NCBI RefSeq assembly: GCF_002156875.1
Contig: NZ_NCSY01000002.1
Location: 575,251 to 639,250, forward strand
Length of the DNA: 64,000 nt
Reading direction: 5' to 3'
Source of the DNA: Bacillus sp. EAC
GTDB lineage: Bacteria; Bacillota; Bacilli; Bacillales; Bacillaceae_G
The number at the start of each line of letters is the position of its first letter. Position 1 is the first letter of the stretch. The translations under genes and the position numbers were made by a program. A model generated the notes under the pieces. The model searched no databases, had not been told where the DNA came from, and was given only the letters and a program-made list of their open reading frames with translations. Below are positions 23,877 to 32,812 of this stretch, piece by piece.

Positions 23877-25382
23877 TTAATTTGTACTTAACTTCTTATT
23901 TGTTACATTTTCTAAAGGGGCACTAGTTTCTAATGCCGAATTTTGTTTTCCCTTTTTAATAAAGAAGGACATTAGTAATCCAATAATACCAATCCCAATT
24001 ATGACAAGATATGCGTCATTAACTCCTTGTATAGAAGCTTCTTTAATTAGTTGCATTTGGTTCAAACCTTTAGCAGCTGCAGTAGGAATCATATCTTGTA
24101 AATGTGATTTCGTACGGACAGTCATTACTGTAACGAGTAACGAAGTACCTACAGCACCTGCAACTTGGCGAATTGTATTACTTACTGCTGTACCATGTGC
24201 GTTTAAACGTTGTGGCAGTTGATTTAAACCAGCAGTTTGTAAAGGCATCATCATTAATGCCATCCCAATTCGGCGTCCCGTTGACATGAGCACCAAATAA
24301 GTATAACTAGTTGAGTCAGTCAAGTTGATAAAGCCCATCGTCGTGATAATCGTAATAATCATCCCAATAATCGTTAACCATCTTGCACCAAATCGATCAA
24401 ACAACTTACCAGTAACTGGCATAAGTAAGCCCATTACTAGAGCTCCTGGAAGTAGTAAAAGTCCGGACTCAATCGCTGTATAACCACGGATATTTTGTAG
24501 GTATAACGGAAGTAGCATCATATCTGCATACATTACCATAGTTACTGCGATATTAATGATTGTCGTTAAGGAGAACATCTTGTATTTGAATACACGCAAA
24601 TCAAGTAGTGGATTTTGCGATTTCAACTCTTTCCATGAAAAAAGTACCAGAGACAAGACGCCCACAAAAATCGTACTTAGTACTTCCACGTCTGACCATC
24701 CAAGCGTCCCTGCTCGGCTGAATCCATAAAGTAATGCGCCAAAACCAACCGTAGAGAGTGTAACACTTAAGAAATCTAACTTTGTCTTGATTCGATCAGA
24801 TACATTTCGAAGATAAATGAATCCAAGTATAATGACAAGAACAGCAATTGGGATCATCCCGTAAAACATCGTTTCCCATTTGTAATTGTCAATAATATAA
24901 CCAGCAATTGTAGGTCCAATTGCTGGGGCGAAAATGATCGCAAGACCGACCATCCCCATGGCTGCTCCCCTTTTGTTTGGAGGGAAGATTGTCAGAATAA
25001 CATTTGTAAGTAAAGGCATAATGATTCCTGCACCAGCAGCTTGAATCATACGACCAGTTAATAATAATGGAAATCCTGTTGCTATAGCTGAAACGATCGT
25101 TCCGGCTAAAAATATAAACATTGCTGTTTGAAAGAGCTCACGTGTGGTAAACCGTTGCATTAAGTAAGCTGTAATTGGAATCAAGACTCCATTTACAAGC
25201 ATGTAGCCTGTTGTTAGCCATTGTGCTGTTGCAGCTGTGATTTTAAATTCGACCATTAATTCAGGAGTAGCAACGCTCATAACTGTTTGATTTAATATCG
25301 CAATGAAAGCACCTATAATCATAATGAACATAATAGGTCCTTTTTTTATCGAATTTGTGTCAATTTTAGGATTATTATTCAA
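23877..25382 (-). CDS. DHA2-type MFS multidrug efflux pump (EmrB/QacA family)
   Basis: About 501 residues with 14 hydrophobic segments, the layout of drug:H+ antiporters of the DHA2 family. Marks are 'AILNQTVMSVATPEL' in segment 1, 'TAQWLTTGYMLVNGVLIPITAYL' around segment 2, 'GRMIQAAGAGIIMPL' (motif C-like) and 'HGTAVSNTIRQVAGAVGTSLLV' in the C-terminal half. The best start is TTG 25382, ten bases after AAAGGA; ATG 25445 is an alternative that would add 21 residues. It is transcribed divergently from a TetR regulator that most likely represses it; the inducing drug is unknown. Confidence 0.9.
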   Translation of the reverse strand: MNNNPKIDTNSIKKGPIMFIMIIGAFIAILNQTVMSVATPELMVEFKITAATAQWLTTGYMLVNGVLIPITAYLMQRFTTRELFQTAMFIFLAGTIVSAIATGFPLLLTGRMIQAAGAGIIMPLLTNVILTIFPPNKRGAAMGMVGLAIIFAPAIGPTIAGYIIDNYKWETMFYGMIPIAVLVIILGFIYLRNVSDRIKTKLDFLSVTLSTVGFGALLYGFSRAGTLGWSDVEVLSTIFVGVLSLVLFSWKELKSQNPLLDLRVFKYKMFSLTTIINIAVTMVMYADMMLLPLYLQNIRGYTAIESGLLLLPGALVMGLLMPVTGKLFDRFGARWLTIIGMIITIITTMGFINLTDSTSYTYLVLMSTGRRIGMALMMMPLQTAGLNQLPQRLNAHGTAVSNTIRQVAGAVGTSLLVTVMTVRTKSHLQDMIPTAAAKGLNQMQLIKEASIQGVNDAYLVIIGIGIIGLLMSFFIKKGKQNSALETSAPLENVTNKKLSTN

Positions 25383-25456
25383 TTCTCCCCGATCCTTTCT
25401 AAATAGAATATAGACTTTTTTTACATAGTGTTTAATAATTAACACTGTATAAATAA

Positions 25457-25470
25457 ATTATAGATAGAAA
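25457..25470. promoter_or_regulatory. Direct repeat unit 1 in efflux/TetR intergenic region
   Basis: ATTATAGATAGAAA; a near-identical 14-mer (ATTATAGACAGAAA) lies at 25550-25563. One copy sits close to each divergent gene, so they are candidate regulator-binding sites; unlike most TetR operators they are not palindromic. Confidence 0.35.
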
Positions 25471-25549
25471 GTAGATTCTTACAACCGACAATTTCTTAGA
25501 AAGTGTAAATTAGTTATCATTCATTTCATTTATGTAGTAAATAGTGAAG

Positions 25550-25563
25550 ATTATAGACAGAAA
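25550..25563. promoter_or_regulatory. Direct repeat unit 2 in efflux/TetR intergenic region
   Basis: ATTATAGACAGAAA, one base different from the unit at 25457-25470, about 40 bases upstream of the tetR start. Confidence 0.35.
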
Positions 25564-25603
25564 CAGAATTATTGTAAATTTAGCAAAAGAAAGGTGATTA
25601 GTA

Positions 25604-26188
25604 ATGGTGGATAATACAAAAGCAAAAGTAGATCCTCGGGTCATTCGAACACGTCAATTGATCAAGGATGCATTAATCGATTTGCTACAAGAGATGGATA
25701 TTAATAAAATAACGGTTAACCGTATTGCGGAACGTGCAACCATTAACCGTGTTACGTTTTATCTTCATTATAATGATATACATGACATGCTGGAAAAATT
25801 GTCCCAGGAAATGGCTGAGGACATTGATTGCATTATTATGAGTACGAATACTAACCAAAATTCCGCAGATGATAGCGACCATCTAAAGCTTGTAACCCTG
25901 CTTGAGTATATTGCTGAGAATGCCAAATTCTATAAAGTAGTGCTTGGTTCAAATCGAACGCCAATCTTTACAGACCGTTTGTTAAATATCCTTTCGAAAA
26001 GAATAACAGAGAGAACAACGAATAATTCCAAGTTAGATACGAAAGACATTCAGAGGGATATTGCTATTTGGTACGGATCTTCAGCTTTAATTGGAACAAT
26101 TGTAGCTTGGTTGCGTAAGGATATGCCATATACTCCTCAATTTCTTGCTAAGCAGTTGTCTTTGCTTTTTCGAATAGAGAATAAATAA
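25604..26188 (+). CDS. TetR/AcrR-family regulator
   Basis: A 194-residue regulator. The N-terminal helix-turn-helix domain is clear: 'RTRQLIKDALIDLLQEMDINKITVNRIAERATINRVTFYLHYND' in pieces, residues ~14-60. The C-terminal domain ('IAENAKFYKVVLGSN', 'YGSSALIGTIVAWLRKDMPYTPQFLAKQL') matches the type found in DhaS-like TetR proteins. Divergent from the DHA2 pump 160 bases away, so the likely job is repression of that pump. AAAGGTGA precedes the ATG. Confidence 0.9.
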   Translation: MVDNTKAKVDPRVIRTRQLIKDALIDLLQEMDINKITVNRIAERATINRVTFYLHYNDIHDMLEKLSQEMAEDIDCIIMSTNTNQNSADDSDHLKLVTLLEYIAENAKFYKVVLGSNRTPIFTDRLLNILSKRITERTTNNSKLDTKDIQRDIAIWYGSSALIGTIVAWLRKDMPYTPQFLAKQLSLLFRIENK

Positions 26189-26271
26189 CTTGGATTCAAA
26201 TTACAAAAGTCTAAACCAAAGAGTGTGCTAGAATAATTGTAGTGACTATTTTTACAATAATGAGGGATTTC

Positions 26272-26946
26272 ATGTATAAAGTAATGATGATTGAGGACGA
26301 TGAAAAAATTAGACGGATTGTCTCTGATACGTTGAAAAAGTGGCAATATGATGTAGTGGAAGTGATCCATTTTGACCAGGTGTTAAAGGAATTTGAGAAA
26401 ACTGAACCACACCTCGTTCTATTAGATATCAATCTACCTGTTTACGATGGATACTACTGGTGCCAGCAAATACGATCAGTTTCCAAAGTACCGATTATAT
26501 TCCTTTCATCTAGAAATCAGAATATGGACATCATTATGGCGATTAATATGGGTGGAGATGACTTTATCCAAAAGCCATTTGATTTGGACATTCTTATCAC
26601 GAAAATCAGTGCGCTTATGCGCCGGAAATATACCTATCAGGAAGAGGAGAACATCAGATTCGTCCATCGTGGATTGAAATTAAATGTAACTAATTCAACT
26701 ATTGAATACAATGAACAAAGTACTGAGTTAAGCCGGAACGAATTCATCATTTTACAATTAATGCTGCGGAATATAAGAAAAATTGTTTCGCGAGATGATT
26801 TGATGCAGGCACTATGGAATGAAGAAAAATTCGTCGATGATAACACATTGACCGTGAATGTGAATCGACTGCGCCGAAAAATTGCCATTCTTGGACTGGA
26901 GGACTTCATTGTTACCCGCAAAGGAATGGGGTATATAATCGAATGA
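26272..26946 (+). CDS. BceR-like response regulator (OmpR family)
   Basis: A 224-residue DNA-binding response regulator. The receiver domain has the acidic pair Asp9/Asp10 ('IEDDEKI'), phospho-acceptor Asp52 ('LLDINLP') and Lys in 'DFIQKPF'; the C-terminal winged helix has 'LSRNEFIILQLMLRN' and 'DDNTLTVNVNRLRRK'. The pattern is that of BceR/YxdJ regulators that pair with intramembrane-sensing kinases. GAGGG before ATG 26272 selects this start over 26242. Its stop overlaps the kinase start (ATGA). A BceR-type site is found upstream of the bceA-like gene. Confidence 0.9.
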   Translation: MYKVMMIEDDEKIRRIVSDTLKKWQYDVVEVIHFDQVLKEFEKTEPHLVLLDINLPVYDGYYWCQQIRSVSKVPIIFLSSRNQNMDIIMAINMGGDDFIQKPFDLDILITKISALMRRKYTYQEEENIRFVHRGLKLNVTNSTIEYNEQSTELSRNEFIILQLMLRNIRKIVSRDDLMQALWNEEKFVDDNTLTVNVNRLRRKIAILGLEDFIVTRKGMGYIIE

Positions 26947-27938
26947 CCTTCCTACGATATCTTCCATATGAAAAACCATATATTTATCTGTATCTAATTG
27001 CTTTCTTAATCACGGCCGCAGTATTTTTTACTGATAGTAATGGTACCTTGGCATGGGGGACCTTCTTTTATGCCTTCTCCCTATCTTCTATTGTATTACT
27101 CGGATTTTTAATTTATCGTTATCAGCAAAATGTACGTGTGATACGGCAAATGAAAAATGAGGAGTATGACAGCTTGTCAATGGAAGGAGAATTTGCGAAG
27201 GCGTACATTGATGAACTTAAAAGAGAGCATATCCGTGAAATGAATCAGATTCAAGACAAGAAGAATGAGCATTATGATTTCATCGTCTCCTGGTTCCATG
27301 AAATAAAAACACCGATTGCAGTCCTTCGCTTATTGGAGCAAACTGATATGGACGCCAATAGTTTAAGGGAAGAGATCGCGAAGATTGAAAATTACGTGGA
27401 TCAAGCACTCTATTACGCCAAGCTCGATAGCTTTAACCAGGATTACGCTATTCAAAATTGTGACATTATCCAAATTTCGAAAAAAATCGTTAAGGCTCAT
27501 TCAAAAACCTTTATTTCAAAAAAAATCCGTATTGCCATACAGGCAGATTCACTGGAAGTTCAAACTGATCCTAAATGGCTAGAGTTTATCGTCAATCAGT
27601 TATTGACGAATAGTTTAAAATATACGGAACCTGGTGGGGAGATTACCATTTCAGTTTTCGAAACCCCACAAGAAAAACAACTTGTGATTCGTGATAACGG
27701 AATTGGCATTAGTCAAAAGGATTTACCGCGAATTTACAATCGTGGATTTACTGGAGAAAACGGTCGGATGTATACGAAGTCAACAGGAATGGGCTTATAT
27801 TTAGCTCAACAGTTAAGTAACAAATTAGGACATTACATTAGTTGTACTTCTGAAGTAGGGGATTTTACTCAATACATAATTCACTTTCCGCAAGATAGTG
27901 ATCCGTATTTAATATTACAAAAAACACACGATGAGTAA
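26943..27938 (+). CDS. BceS-like intramembrane-sensing histidine kinase
   Basis: A 331-residue kinase. Two membrane segments (about 13-29 and 40-58) are joined by only ~10 residues outside, so there is no external sensor domain; BceS-type kinases are instead activated through the partner BceAB transporter. The H box is 'FIVSWFHEIKTPIAV' with His119; the ATPase part has 'NQLLTNSLKYT' (N box), 'IRDNGIGIS' (G1) and 'STGMGLYLAQQL' (G2). It ends inside a terminator shared with the convergent transporter gene. Confidence 0.92.
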   Translation: MTFLRYLPYEKPYIYLYLIAFLITAAVFFTDSNGTLAWGTFFYAFSLSSIVLLGFLIYRYQQNVRVIRQMKNEEYDSLSMEGEFAKAYIDELKREHIREMNQIQDKKNEHYDFIVSWFHEIKTPIAVLRLLEQTDMDANSLREEIAKIENYVDQALYYAKLDSFNQDYAIQNCDIIQISKKIVKAHSKTFISKKIRIAIQADSLEVQTDPKWLEFIVNQLLTNSLKYTEPGGEITISVFETPQEKQLVIRDNGIGISQKDLPRIYNRGFTGENGRMYTKSTGMGLYLAQQLSNKLGHYISCTSEVGDFTQYIIHFPQDSDPYLILQKTHDE

Positions 27939-27960
27939 AAAACTCACCGTGTATTTTTTT
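27921..27960. terminator. Bidirectional terminator covering both convergent stop codons
   Basis: ACAC.CG.TGAGT and ACTCA.CG.GT arms (27924-27936 with 27942-27953) around AAAAA, ending in TTTTTTT. The stop codons of the kinase (27938) and permease (27944) both lie in it. Confidence 0.8.
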
Positions 27961-29902
27961 CGCTGATAATTTTGTAGTAAATAGATGTCGATGATACGTA
28001 AAAGATTAGATATGTAAACACATACAGTCCCATTACTGAAAAAATAATTGTTGTTAAGGAAGGTAAATCTTTTATGATTAGGATTACTGTATAGTATAAA
28101 AGATACCAACTGTGTACCAATCCAAGTATTAGTGGCGGTAAAAATACGAACAGCAATTGTTTCCGAATAATCTTTTTCATTACTTTGTCTTCAACACCAA
28201 TTTTCCGTAAAATTGCGTAGTGTTCACGCTCTTCTGTAGCTTCACGTAACTGTTTAAAGTATATAACGCTTGCTAAAGCAAACAATGCAATGACTGCAAA
28301 AAACGCAACGGAGAACAATATTAACGATGAAGATTCAGTATCAACGGAATACATATCTATATAGGCCGAATAATATGCTCCTTTTGTTTTCTTTACGATA
28401 TCGTATATTTTTCGGGATACATCATTCGATGTTTTCGGATCCTCGATTTTATAAATTTCATAGGAAGAAATTGTACGATCTTCTTTTAAACGCTCAAAAA
28501 CTTCGTCTGAAATCACGAGTACAGAAGGTTGAGGATCGGTATCTCCACCAGGAATCGTTGGGATACTTAACAACGGGTATCGGATTTTCTCGACAATACG
28601 AAAAGAATTATCTTTTAAAACGGTAATTTCAGGCTGATTTTTTTTATATTTTGTCGGCTCATCGATTCCTCTTGTTAAAAGAATTGCTTCATCATCTTTT
28701 ACATCTACTTTTTTACCTACTTCGCGTAAATCAACGATCGCATTTAATTGTGATTCTGGAAAAAGGTAAAATTCCTCTGAATAATATTCGGGATAGCTAT
28801 AATACGTTTTTCGATTTTGAATTTTTTCTGTTTGTATTCCCGTAATTGTTTCATGTCCTACAATTGGATGAGAGTCATTCATAATCTTTTCAATTTGTTT
28901 TTGAGTTCGATCATCTTGCGTTGAAAAGGCAATATGATTTGGAAATTCTTTTTTGACAACCTCACCTTTCATGGCGTAATCAACAGCAATAAATCCAACT
29001 GCAAAAATGATAATCGCACTAATCAGTGAATTAATCGTAAAGTTTACTGTATTCCCTCTTATAGAAAAGCGAAGTGAGGAAATCCATAACATTTTGTTAC
29101 CGTTAAAGTAATTTTTACTTTGACTCATTTTTTGTAGAATCCAACCTGAAAACTGGCTGAAAAATAAATACGTACCGACAATTAATGCCGATGCTGTAGC
29201 AATTAATGTTTCTTTAAAATGCTCTTTCCATATATCTGTATTTCCTGCAATGGTAATTGTGTAATAGGACGCTCCAATCAATAGGATGGAAAATATCGCC
29301 AAGGGCATGGAAAATTTAAGGGGTTTATCCATTTTTTCTTTTGCATGAAACAATTCCACAAGCTGCACACGACGGACGTTAAAATAACTTTGAATCGTAA
29401 TTATGCAGATTAATAGAGCGAATAACAGAATAGTTGAGACGATTGCTTCAAGTGGAAACGCAAACGAAATTTCATCATGATAGTGCATTAAGTTCATTAA
29501 TACCCTACCGAAAAATTTCGAAAGTAAACCGCCAATTAATATACCGCTAGTTACAGAAATGGTGCTTAGAAATAACGTTTCAAAAAAGACCATTGTGGCA
29601 ACTTGTCTTTCTTTCATCCCGTAAAGTAAATACATACCAAATTCTTTTTTCCGTTGCTTCATAAAAAAAGAGTTAGCGTATAAGATAAAGAACACAATAA
29701 ACAAAAAGACGATAATCGAGGCAACGAAAATACTTGTTTTGTAGTTTTCTTTATTTTGAATTGCTGCAACTACGTCCTCGTTAAACATTAAACCGGAAAA
29801 GGTATAGTAAATTACAACCCCGACAAGCATAGAAATGAAATAAATCGAGTAGAGACGAAAATTTCGTTTCATGTTACGCCATGATAAATCGTACAAACTC
29901 AT
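27944..29902 (-). CDS. BceB-like ABC transporter permease
   Basis: A 652-residue permease with 10 membrane segments and the characteristic ~200-residue extracytoplasmic domain (about residues 305-515) between segments 7 and 8, which defines BceB-type peptide-antibiotic transporters. FtsX-like blocks are seen at 55-155 and at the C-terminus ('REATEEREHYAILRKIGVEDK'). Such transporters free lipid II-cycle intermediates from bacitracin or lantibiotics and report flux to their kinase. Its ATG overlaps the stop of the ATPase gene. It is convergent with the bceRS pair instead of following it in the same direction. Confidence 0.92.
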   Translation of the reverse strand: MSLYDLSWRNMKRNFRLYSIYFISMLVGVVIYYTFSGLMFNEDVVAAIQNKENYKTSIFVASIIVFLFIVFFILYANSFFMKQRKKEFGMYLLYGMKERQVATMVFFETLFLSTISVTSGILIGGLLSKFFGRVLMNLMHYHDEISFAFPLEAIVSTILLFALLICIITIQSYFNVRRVQLVELFHAKEKMDKPLKFSMPLAIFSILLIGASYYTITIAGNTDIWKEHFKETLIATASALIVGTYLFFSQFSGWILQKMSQSKNYFNGNKMLWISSLRFSIRGNTVNFTINSLISAIIIFAVGFIAVDYAMKGEVVKKEFPNHIAFSTQDDRTQKQIEKIMNDSHPIVGHETITGIQTEKIQNRKTYYSYPEYYSEEFYLFPESQLNAIVDLREVGKKVDVKDDEAILLTRGIDEPTKYKKNQPEITVLKDNSFRIVEKIRYPLLSIPTIPGGDTDPQPSVLVISDEVFERLKEDRTISSYEIYKIEDPKTSNDVSRKIYDIVKKTKGAYYSAYIDMYSVDTESSSLILFSVAFFAVIALFALASVIYFKQLREATEEREHYAILRKIGVEDKVMKKIIRKQLLFVFLPPLILGLVHSWYLLYYTVILIIKDLPSLTTIIFSVMGLYVFTYLIFYVSSTSIYYKIISEKNTR

Positions 29903-30645
29903 GGTCGGTCGCCTCCTATGGCACTTTGAATCGTCAGAATTCGATCAAAGAATTCTTTTACGGTTTGCTCTCCTCTAAACATTTCATTAACGATTTTTCC
30001 ATCACGGAGAAAAACCACGCGCTGACAGTAGCTTGCTGCATATGGATCGTGTGTAATCATTAGAACCGTAGTATTAAATGTCTTATTGAGCAATTGAATT
30101 TGTTCAAGCAGCTGGGTAGCAGATCTCGAATCAAGTGCACCAGTCGGCTCATCAGCAAACACAATCGCTGGATTGGTAATAATCGCTCTAGCTGCAGCCG
30201 TGCGCTGCTTTTGGCCACCGGAAATTTCAGACGGATATTGATGTAAAATCGATTCAATATTTAAGGCTTCTATTAGTTTCTCTAACCGCTTCTCCATTTC
30301 CTCGACAGGTGTTTTTTGTAATGCGAGTGGGAGTAAGATATTTTCTTTCACCGTTAATGTATCTAATAGGTTGTAATCTTGAAAAATAAATCCCATTCGT
30401 TTTTGGCGAAACTCACGTAAGGCTTTCTTTTTCATATCTAATAACGATTTCCCCTCGATCCAAACATCCCCAGCGTTAAAGGTGTCAATCGTTGAGAGAG
30501 TATTCATTAATGTCGTTTTCCCTGAACCAGATGGCCCCATAATCGCAGTGAATTCACCTTGTTCAATTGTTAAATCAATATTTTTTAGGACTTGTGTTTT
30601 CCCATAAGATTTCGATAAATTCTTTGTATGTATAATTTTAGTCAT
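29899..30645 (-). CDS. BceA-like ABC transporter ATP-binding protein
   Basis: A 248-residue ATPase: Walker A 'GPSGSGKTTLMN', Q loop 'FIFQDYNLLDTL', signature 'SGGQKQRTAAARA', Walker B 'IVFADEPTGALD', H-loop 'MITHDPYAA'. The opening 'TKNLSKSYGKTQVLKNI' is typical of the BceA/MacB group. AAGGAGGT lies eight bases before ATG 30645, so the longer frame to 30699 is rejected. First gene of the bceAB operon; the upstream site at 30720-30733 suggests activation by the BceR-like regulator. Confidence 0.93.
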   Translation of the reverse strand: MTKIIHTKNLSKSYGKTQVLKNIDLTIEQGEFTAIMGPSGSGKTTLMNTLSTIDTFNAGDVWIEGKSLLDMKKKALREFRQKRMGFIFQDYNLLDTLTVKENILLPLALQKTPVEEMEKRLEKLIEALNIESILHQYPSEISGGQKQRTAAARAIITNPAIVFADEPTGALDSRSATQLLEQIQLLNKTFNTTVLMITHDPYAASYCQRVVFLRDGKIVNEMFRGEQTVKEFFDRILTIQSAIGGDRP

Positions 30646-30719
30646 TGTTCCGACCTCCTTCACCATCATACTATACCGACTAATTTGCCCGCCAACCATC
30701 GATGTTACAGCATCAAAAG

Positions 30720-30733
30720 TGACAGTTTTGTCA
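30720..30733 (-). promoter_or_regulatory. Predicted BceR-type binding site upstream of bceA
   Basis: TGACA-GTTT-TGTCA is a perfect inverted repeat with a 4-base spacer, fitting the TNACA-N4-TGTAA layout known for BceR-like regulators. It lies about 75 bases before the bceA start; a weak promoter (-10 TATAGT at 30673-30668, poor -35) lies between, as expected for an activated gene. A further half-site TTTTGTCAT is at 30752-30760. Confidence 0.65.
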
Positions 30734-30879
30734 TGTTGGGTGAGGAATCGATTTTGTCATTTTAGTTTTGCGATAAAACTCATTTTTATGAAGGATTACC
30801 TAATGAATCAGTAACTCTGTCGATATGAATGAATAGTTTACAGCTCACTTTGGAAATTTAAGTTAAAAAGGATGATTCT

Positions 30880-31395
30880 ATGCAACTTGATATTGTTTGG
30901 AAAGCAGTGCTAATTGTTATCATGGGAACACTTTTATTAAGAATAGCTGGAAGAAACTCTATTTCTAAATTGACAGTTTCTGAACTTGTTTTAATGAGTA
31001 CAATCGGCCCATTACTAAGTCGTCCTATTGAAAATAAAGGTATTTGGACAAGTTTTGGTGTTGCTTTAATTCTAATCCTAACTGTATTTTTGTTTCAGTT
31101 TCTTAAATTAAAATTCGTTTCATTTGAATTATTACTAACTGGTAAGCCAACGATCATAATTGAAGACGGGAATTTAAATATAGAAAACATGAAAAAAACA
31201 CGTCTCACAACTGATAATCTAAAAATGCGTTTACATCAGTTGGGAATAACCTCAATAGAAGATGTAGAGTGGGCGTCATTAGAGGTGAATGGGCAAATTG
31301 GATATAAATTGAAGCTAAGCTCACAGCCCGCAACTAAGCAGGACATACAAAATTTGACTCGACTAATTGAAACAAAGATACTTGAATCTAATTAA
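30880..31395 (+). CDS. DUF421 (YetF-like) membrane protein
   Basis: A 171-residue protein with three N-terminal hydrophobic segments ('AVLIVIMGTLLLRIAGRNSI', 'LVLMSTIGPLLSRP', 'VALILILTVFLFQFL') and a C-terminal soluble DUF421 domain ('GKPTIIIEDGNLNIENMKKTRLTTDNLKMRLHQLG', in pieces, and 'EDVEWASLEVNGQIGYKL'). It is shorter than typical YetF proteins (~220-290) and lacks the extra C-terminal region. The family is common in spore-formers and of unclear function. AAAAGGA precedes the ATG. Monocistronic. Confidence 0.87.
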   Translation: MQLDIVWKAVLIVIMGTLLLRIAGRNSISKLTVSELVLMSTIGPLLSRPIENKGIWTSFGVALILILTVFLFQFLKLKFVSFELLLTGKPTIIIEDGNLNIENMKKTRLTTDNLKMRLHQLGITSIEDVEWASLEVNGQIGYKLKLSSQPATKQDIQNLTRLIETKILESN

Positions 31396-31452
31396 AGTTA
31401 ATAAAAAATCATTATTTATAAATCACTTACTTTTAAATTCAGACACAAAATT

Positions 31453-31482
31453 ACCTCCTATTGATCAATAAATAGGAGGTTT
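31453..31482. terminator. Bidirectional terminator
   Basis: ACCTCCTATT (31453-31462) pairs with AATAGGAGGT (31471-31480); modest T tracts on both sides. Confidence 0.6.
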
Positions 31483-31531
31483 GATAAAAACAAAACTATT
31501 TTCATTTTTTAGTTATACAACATTAGGCATA

Positions 31532-31783
31532 TTAATCAGAAATTATATTTACATTTTTAGCTACGCGAGATTGATCGCTTAAACCTGGTGATTCAATCAA
31601 ATCAAACGAGACCTTTTGTCCTCGCTTTAAAAAACGAAATCCACTCGGAAACCTTTTTTGATCTGGCATGATGGAACTAAAATGAACAAAAACAAAATTT
31701 TTAGTTTCTCCATCAATCTGTATGCGTCCATACCCTTCTTCAACCTTATACCACCTAACAATTCCTTCTCGTTTTTGAGTCAT
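31532..31783 (-). CDS. Cold-shock domain protein
   Basis: An 83-residue single OB-fold protein with the cold-shock pattern 'GIVRWYKVEEGYGRIQI' (RNP1-like, with YGRI in place of the usual FGFI), 'NFVFVHFSSI' (RNP2-like FVFVHF) and 'RFLKRGQKVSFDLIES'. It diverges from canonical CspB (~66 residues) by a longer loop and a basic start, so the nucleic-acid preference may differ. AGGGAGGGA precedes the ATG. Monocistronic. Confidence 0.82.
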   Translation of the reverse strand: MTQKREGIVRWYKVEEGYGRIQIDGETKNFVFVHFSSIMPDQKRFPSGFRFLKRGQKVSFDLIESPGLSDQSRVAKNVNIISD

Positions 31784-31948
31784 TGTGAGTCCCTCCCTAT
31801 TCAGTCAGTTACTCCAATTTTTTCTCACGTAATATAAGATATTCTCTAATTGTTAAAATATGAAGCATGTTCCCTTAACCAGACAATATTTTCTATAATT
31901 TACCAATTTTATGTACTGAGATAAAATAAACATTCGGAGGTGTTTGTA

Positions 31949-32173
31949 ATGTCTGAAAAAAATGAGAATCTACTAGAAGAAGTTTCTAAAAGTCTTTTAA
32001 TTGGTCTTACATTTGGCTCGTCATTTGATCCAGATATGAGTGAAGAAAAAGTGAAAGAAACTAGAGAGTTTTCTACAATTGAAGTATTCAATCATCTAAC
32101 AAGGAAAGAAAAATTAGCTGATTCAGATATTGAAGCCTTAAAAAGATCAGCGAAGTATAATCGTAGTCTATAA
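31949..32173 (+). CDS. Unrecognised 74-residue acidic protein
   Basis: A soluble, charged protein without motif I recognise: 'MSEKNENLLEEVSKSLLIGL', then 'FDPDMSEEKVKETREF' and a basic C-terminus 'DIEALKRSAKYNRSL'. Helical by composition. GGAGGTG nine bases before ATG 31949 selects this start over GTG 31940. Flanked by its own terminator, so it is a single-gene unit. Confidence 0.6.
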   Translation: MSEKNENLLEEVSKSLLIGLTFGSSFDPDMSEEKVKETREFSTIEVFNHLTRKEKLADSDIEALKRSAKYNRSL

Positions 32174-32187
32174 ATATTAGAAAATAT

Positions 32188-32222
32188 TAAAGGAGCTTAA
32201 GTCAATAAGCTCCTTTTCCTTA
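32188..32222 (+). terminator. Terminator of the 31949 gene
   Basis: AAGGAGCTTA/TAAGCTCCTT stem (32190-32199 with 32206-32215) followed by TTCCTT. Confidence 0.75.
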
Positions 32223-32272
32223 AAGTTAAACAGTTTCTTCTTTATATATTGCTTATAAAATGCTTAGTTTAA

Positions 32273-32629
32273 TTAATTCGTATCAATATACTTCCATGTC
32301 GTTGAATTATAATTAATCCATTCATCCAGCTGCTTTTGATTGAAGTAATTTTGATTATTAATACTAATATAAGGAATAAACATATATGTCTGAAACACAG
32401 TATTTTGAAGTCTTTCTAGATCCTGTTCTTCTATCATTTTATTTAACTCATCTACCGTCATATTCAAGTAAGCTGCAGCTTGTTTTGTTGTTAATAAGCC
32501 TTTGTTATTGTTGGAAAGAGTAATATTCGATTTTGTTTTGATTTTTGAATAGGCGTTTAACTGATATCCACAAAAAAATAACGCAATACTCAATATGAAT
32601 ATTGATATTGGCAATAGATATTTTGTCAA
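32273..32629 (-). CDS. Membrane-anchored protein with excisionase-type helix-turn-helix
   Basis: A 118-residue protein. Residues ~5-24 are a membrane segment ('LLPISIFILSIALFFCGY'). From residue ~44 it resembles an HTH_17/excisionase-type winged helix: 'GLLTTKQAAAYLNMTVDELNKMIEEQ' then 'YISINNQNYFNQKQLDEWI', where a DNA-binding protein would place its wing and final helix. A DNA-binding domain behind a membrane anchor is unusual; if the domain lies outside the cell it cannot bind the chromosome, and topology is undecided. Starts at TTG, five bases after AGGAGG. Confidence 0.6.
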   Translation of the reverse strand: MTKYLLPISIFILSIALFFCGYQLNAYSKIKTKSNITLSNNNKGLLTTKQAAAYLNMTVDELNKMIEEQDLERLQNTVFQTYMFIPYISINNQNYFNQKQLDEWINYNSTTWKYIDTN

Positions 32630-32812
32630 TTAAACCTCCTCCTTCACTTAATTCTATACGTATATTCATCTACTAAACTTTTTATCCTATTTTTTCCCAG
32701 TACATACGATTAAAAAAATAATGAAAACCTCATTTTTCCTATTAAATCATGATATGATTAGATTAGATATAACATTATTTACCAGTTTAAATAGGCATAG
32801 GAGGAAAGATTG

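Noticed and set aside
24001..24222. Plus-strand frame inside the efflux pump gene.
   Set aside because: Lies wholly inside a well-supported gene on the other strand and has no family or start signal.
23877..30699. Reading the efflux pump, TetR and Bce genes as one antibiotic-biosynthesis immunity cluster.
   Set aside because: No biosynthetic or peptide-precursor gene is nearby; these are ordinary stand-alone resistance modules.
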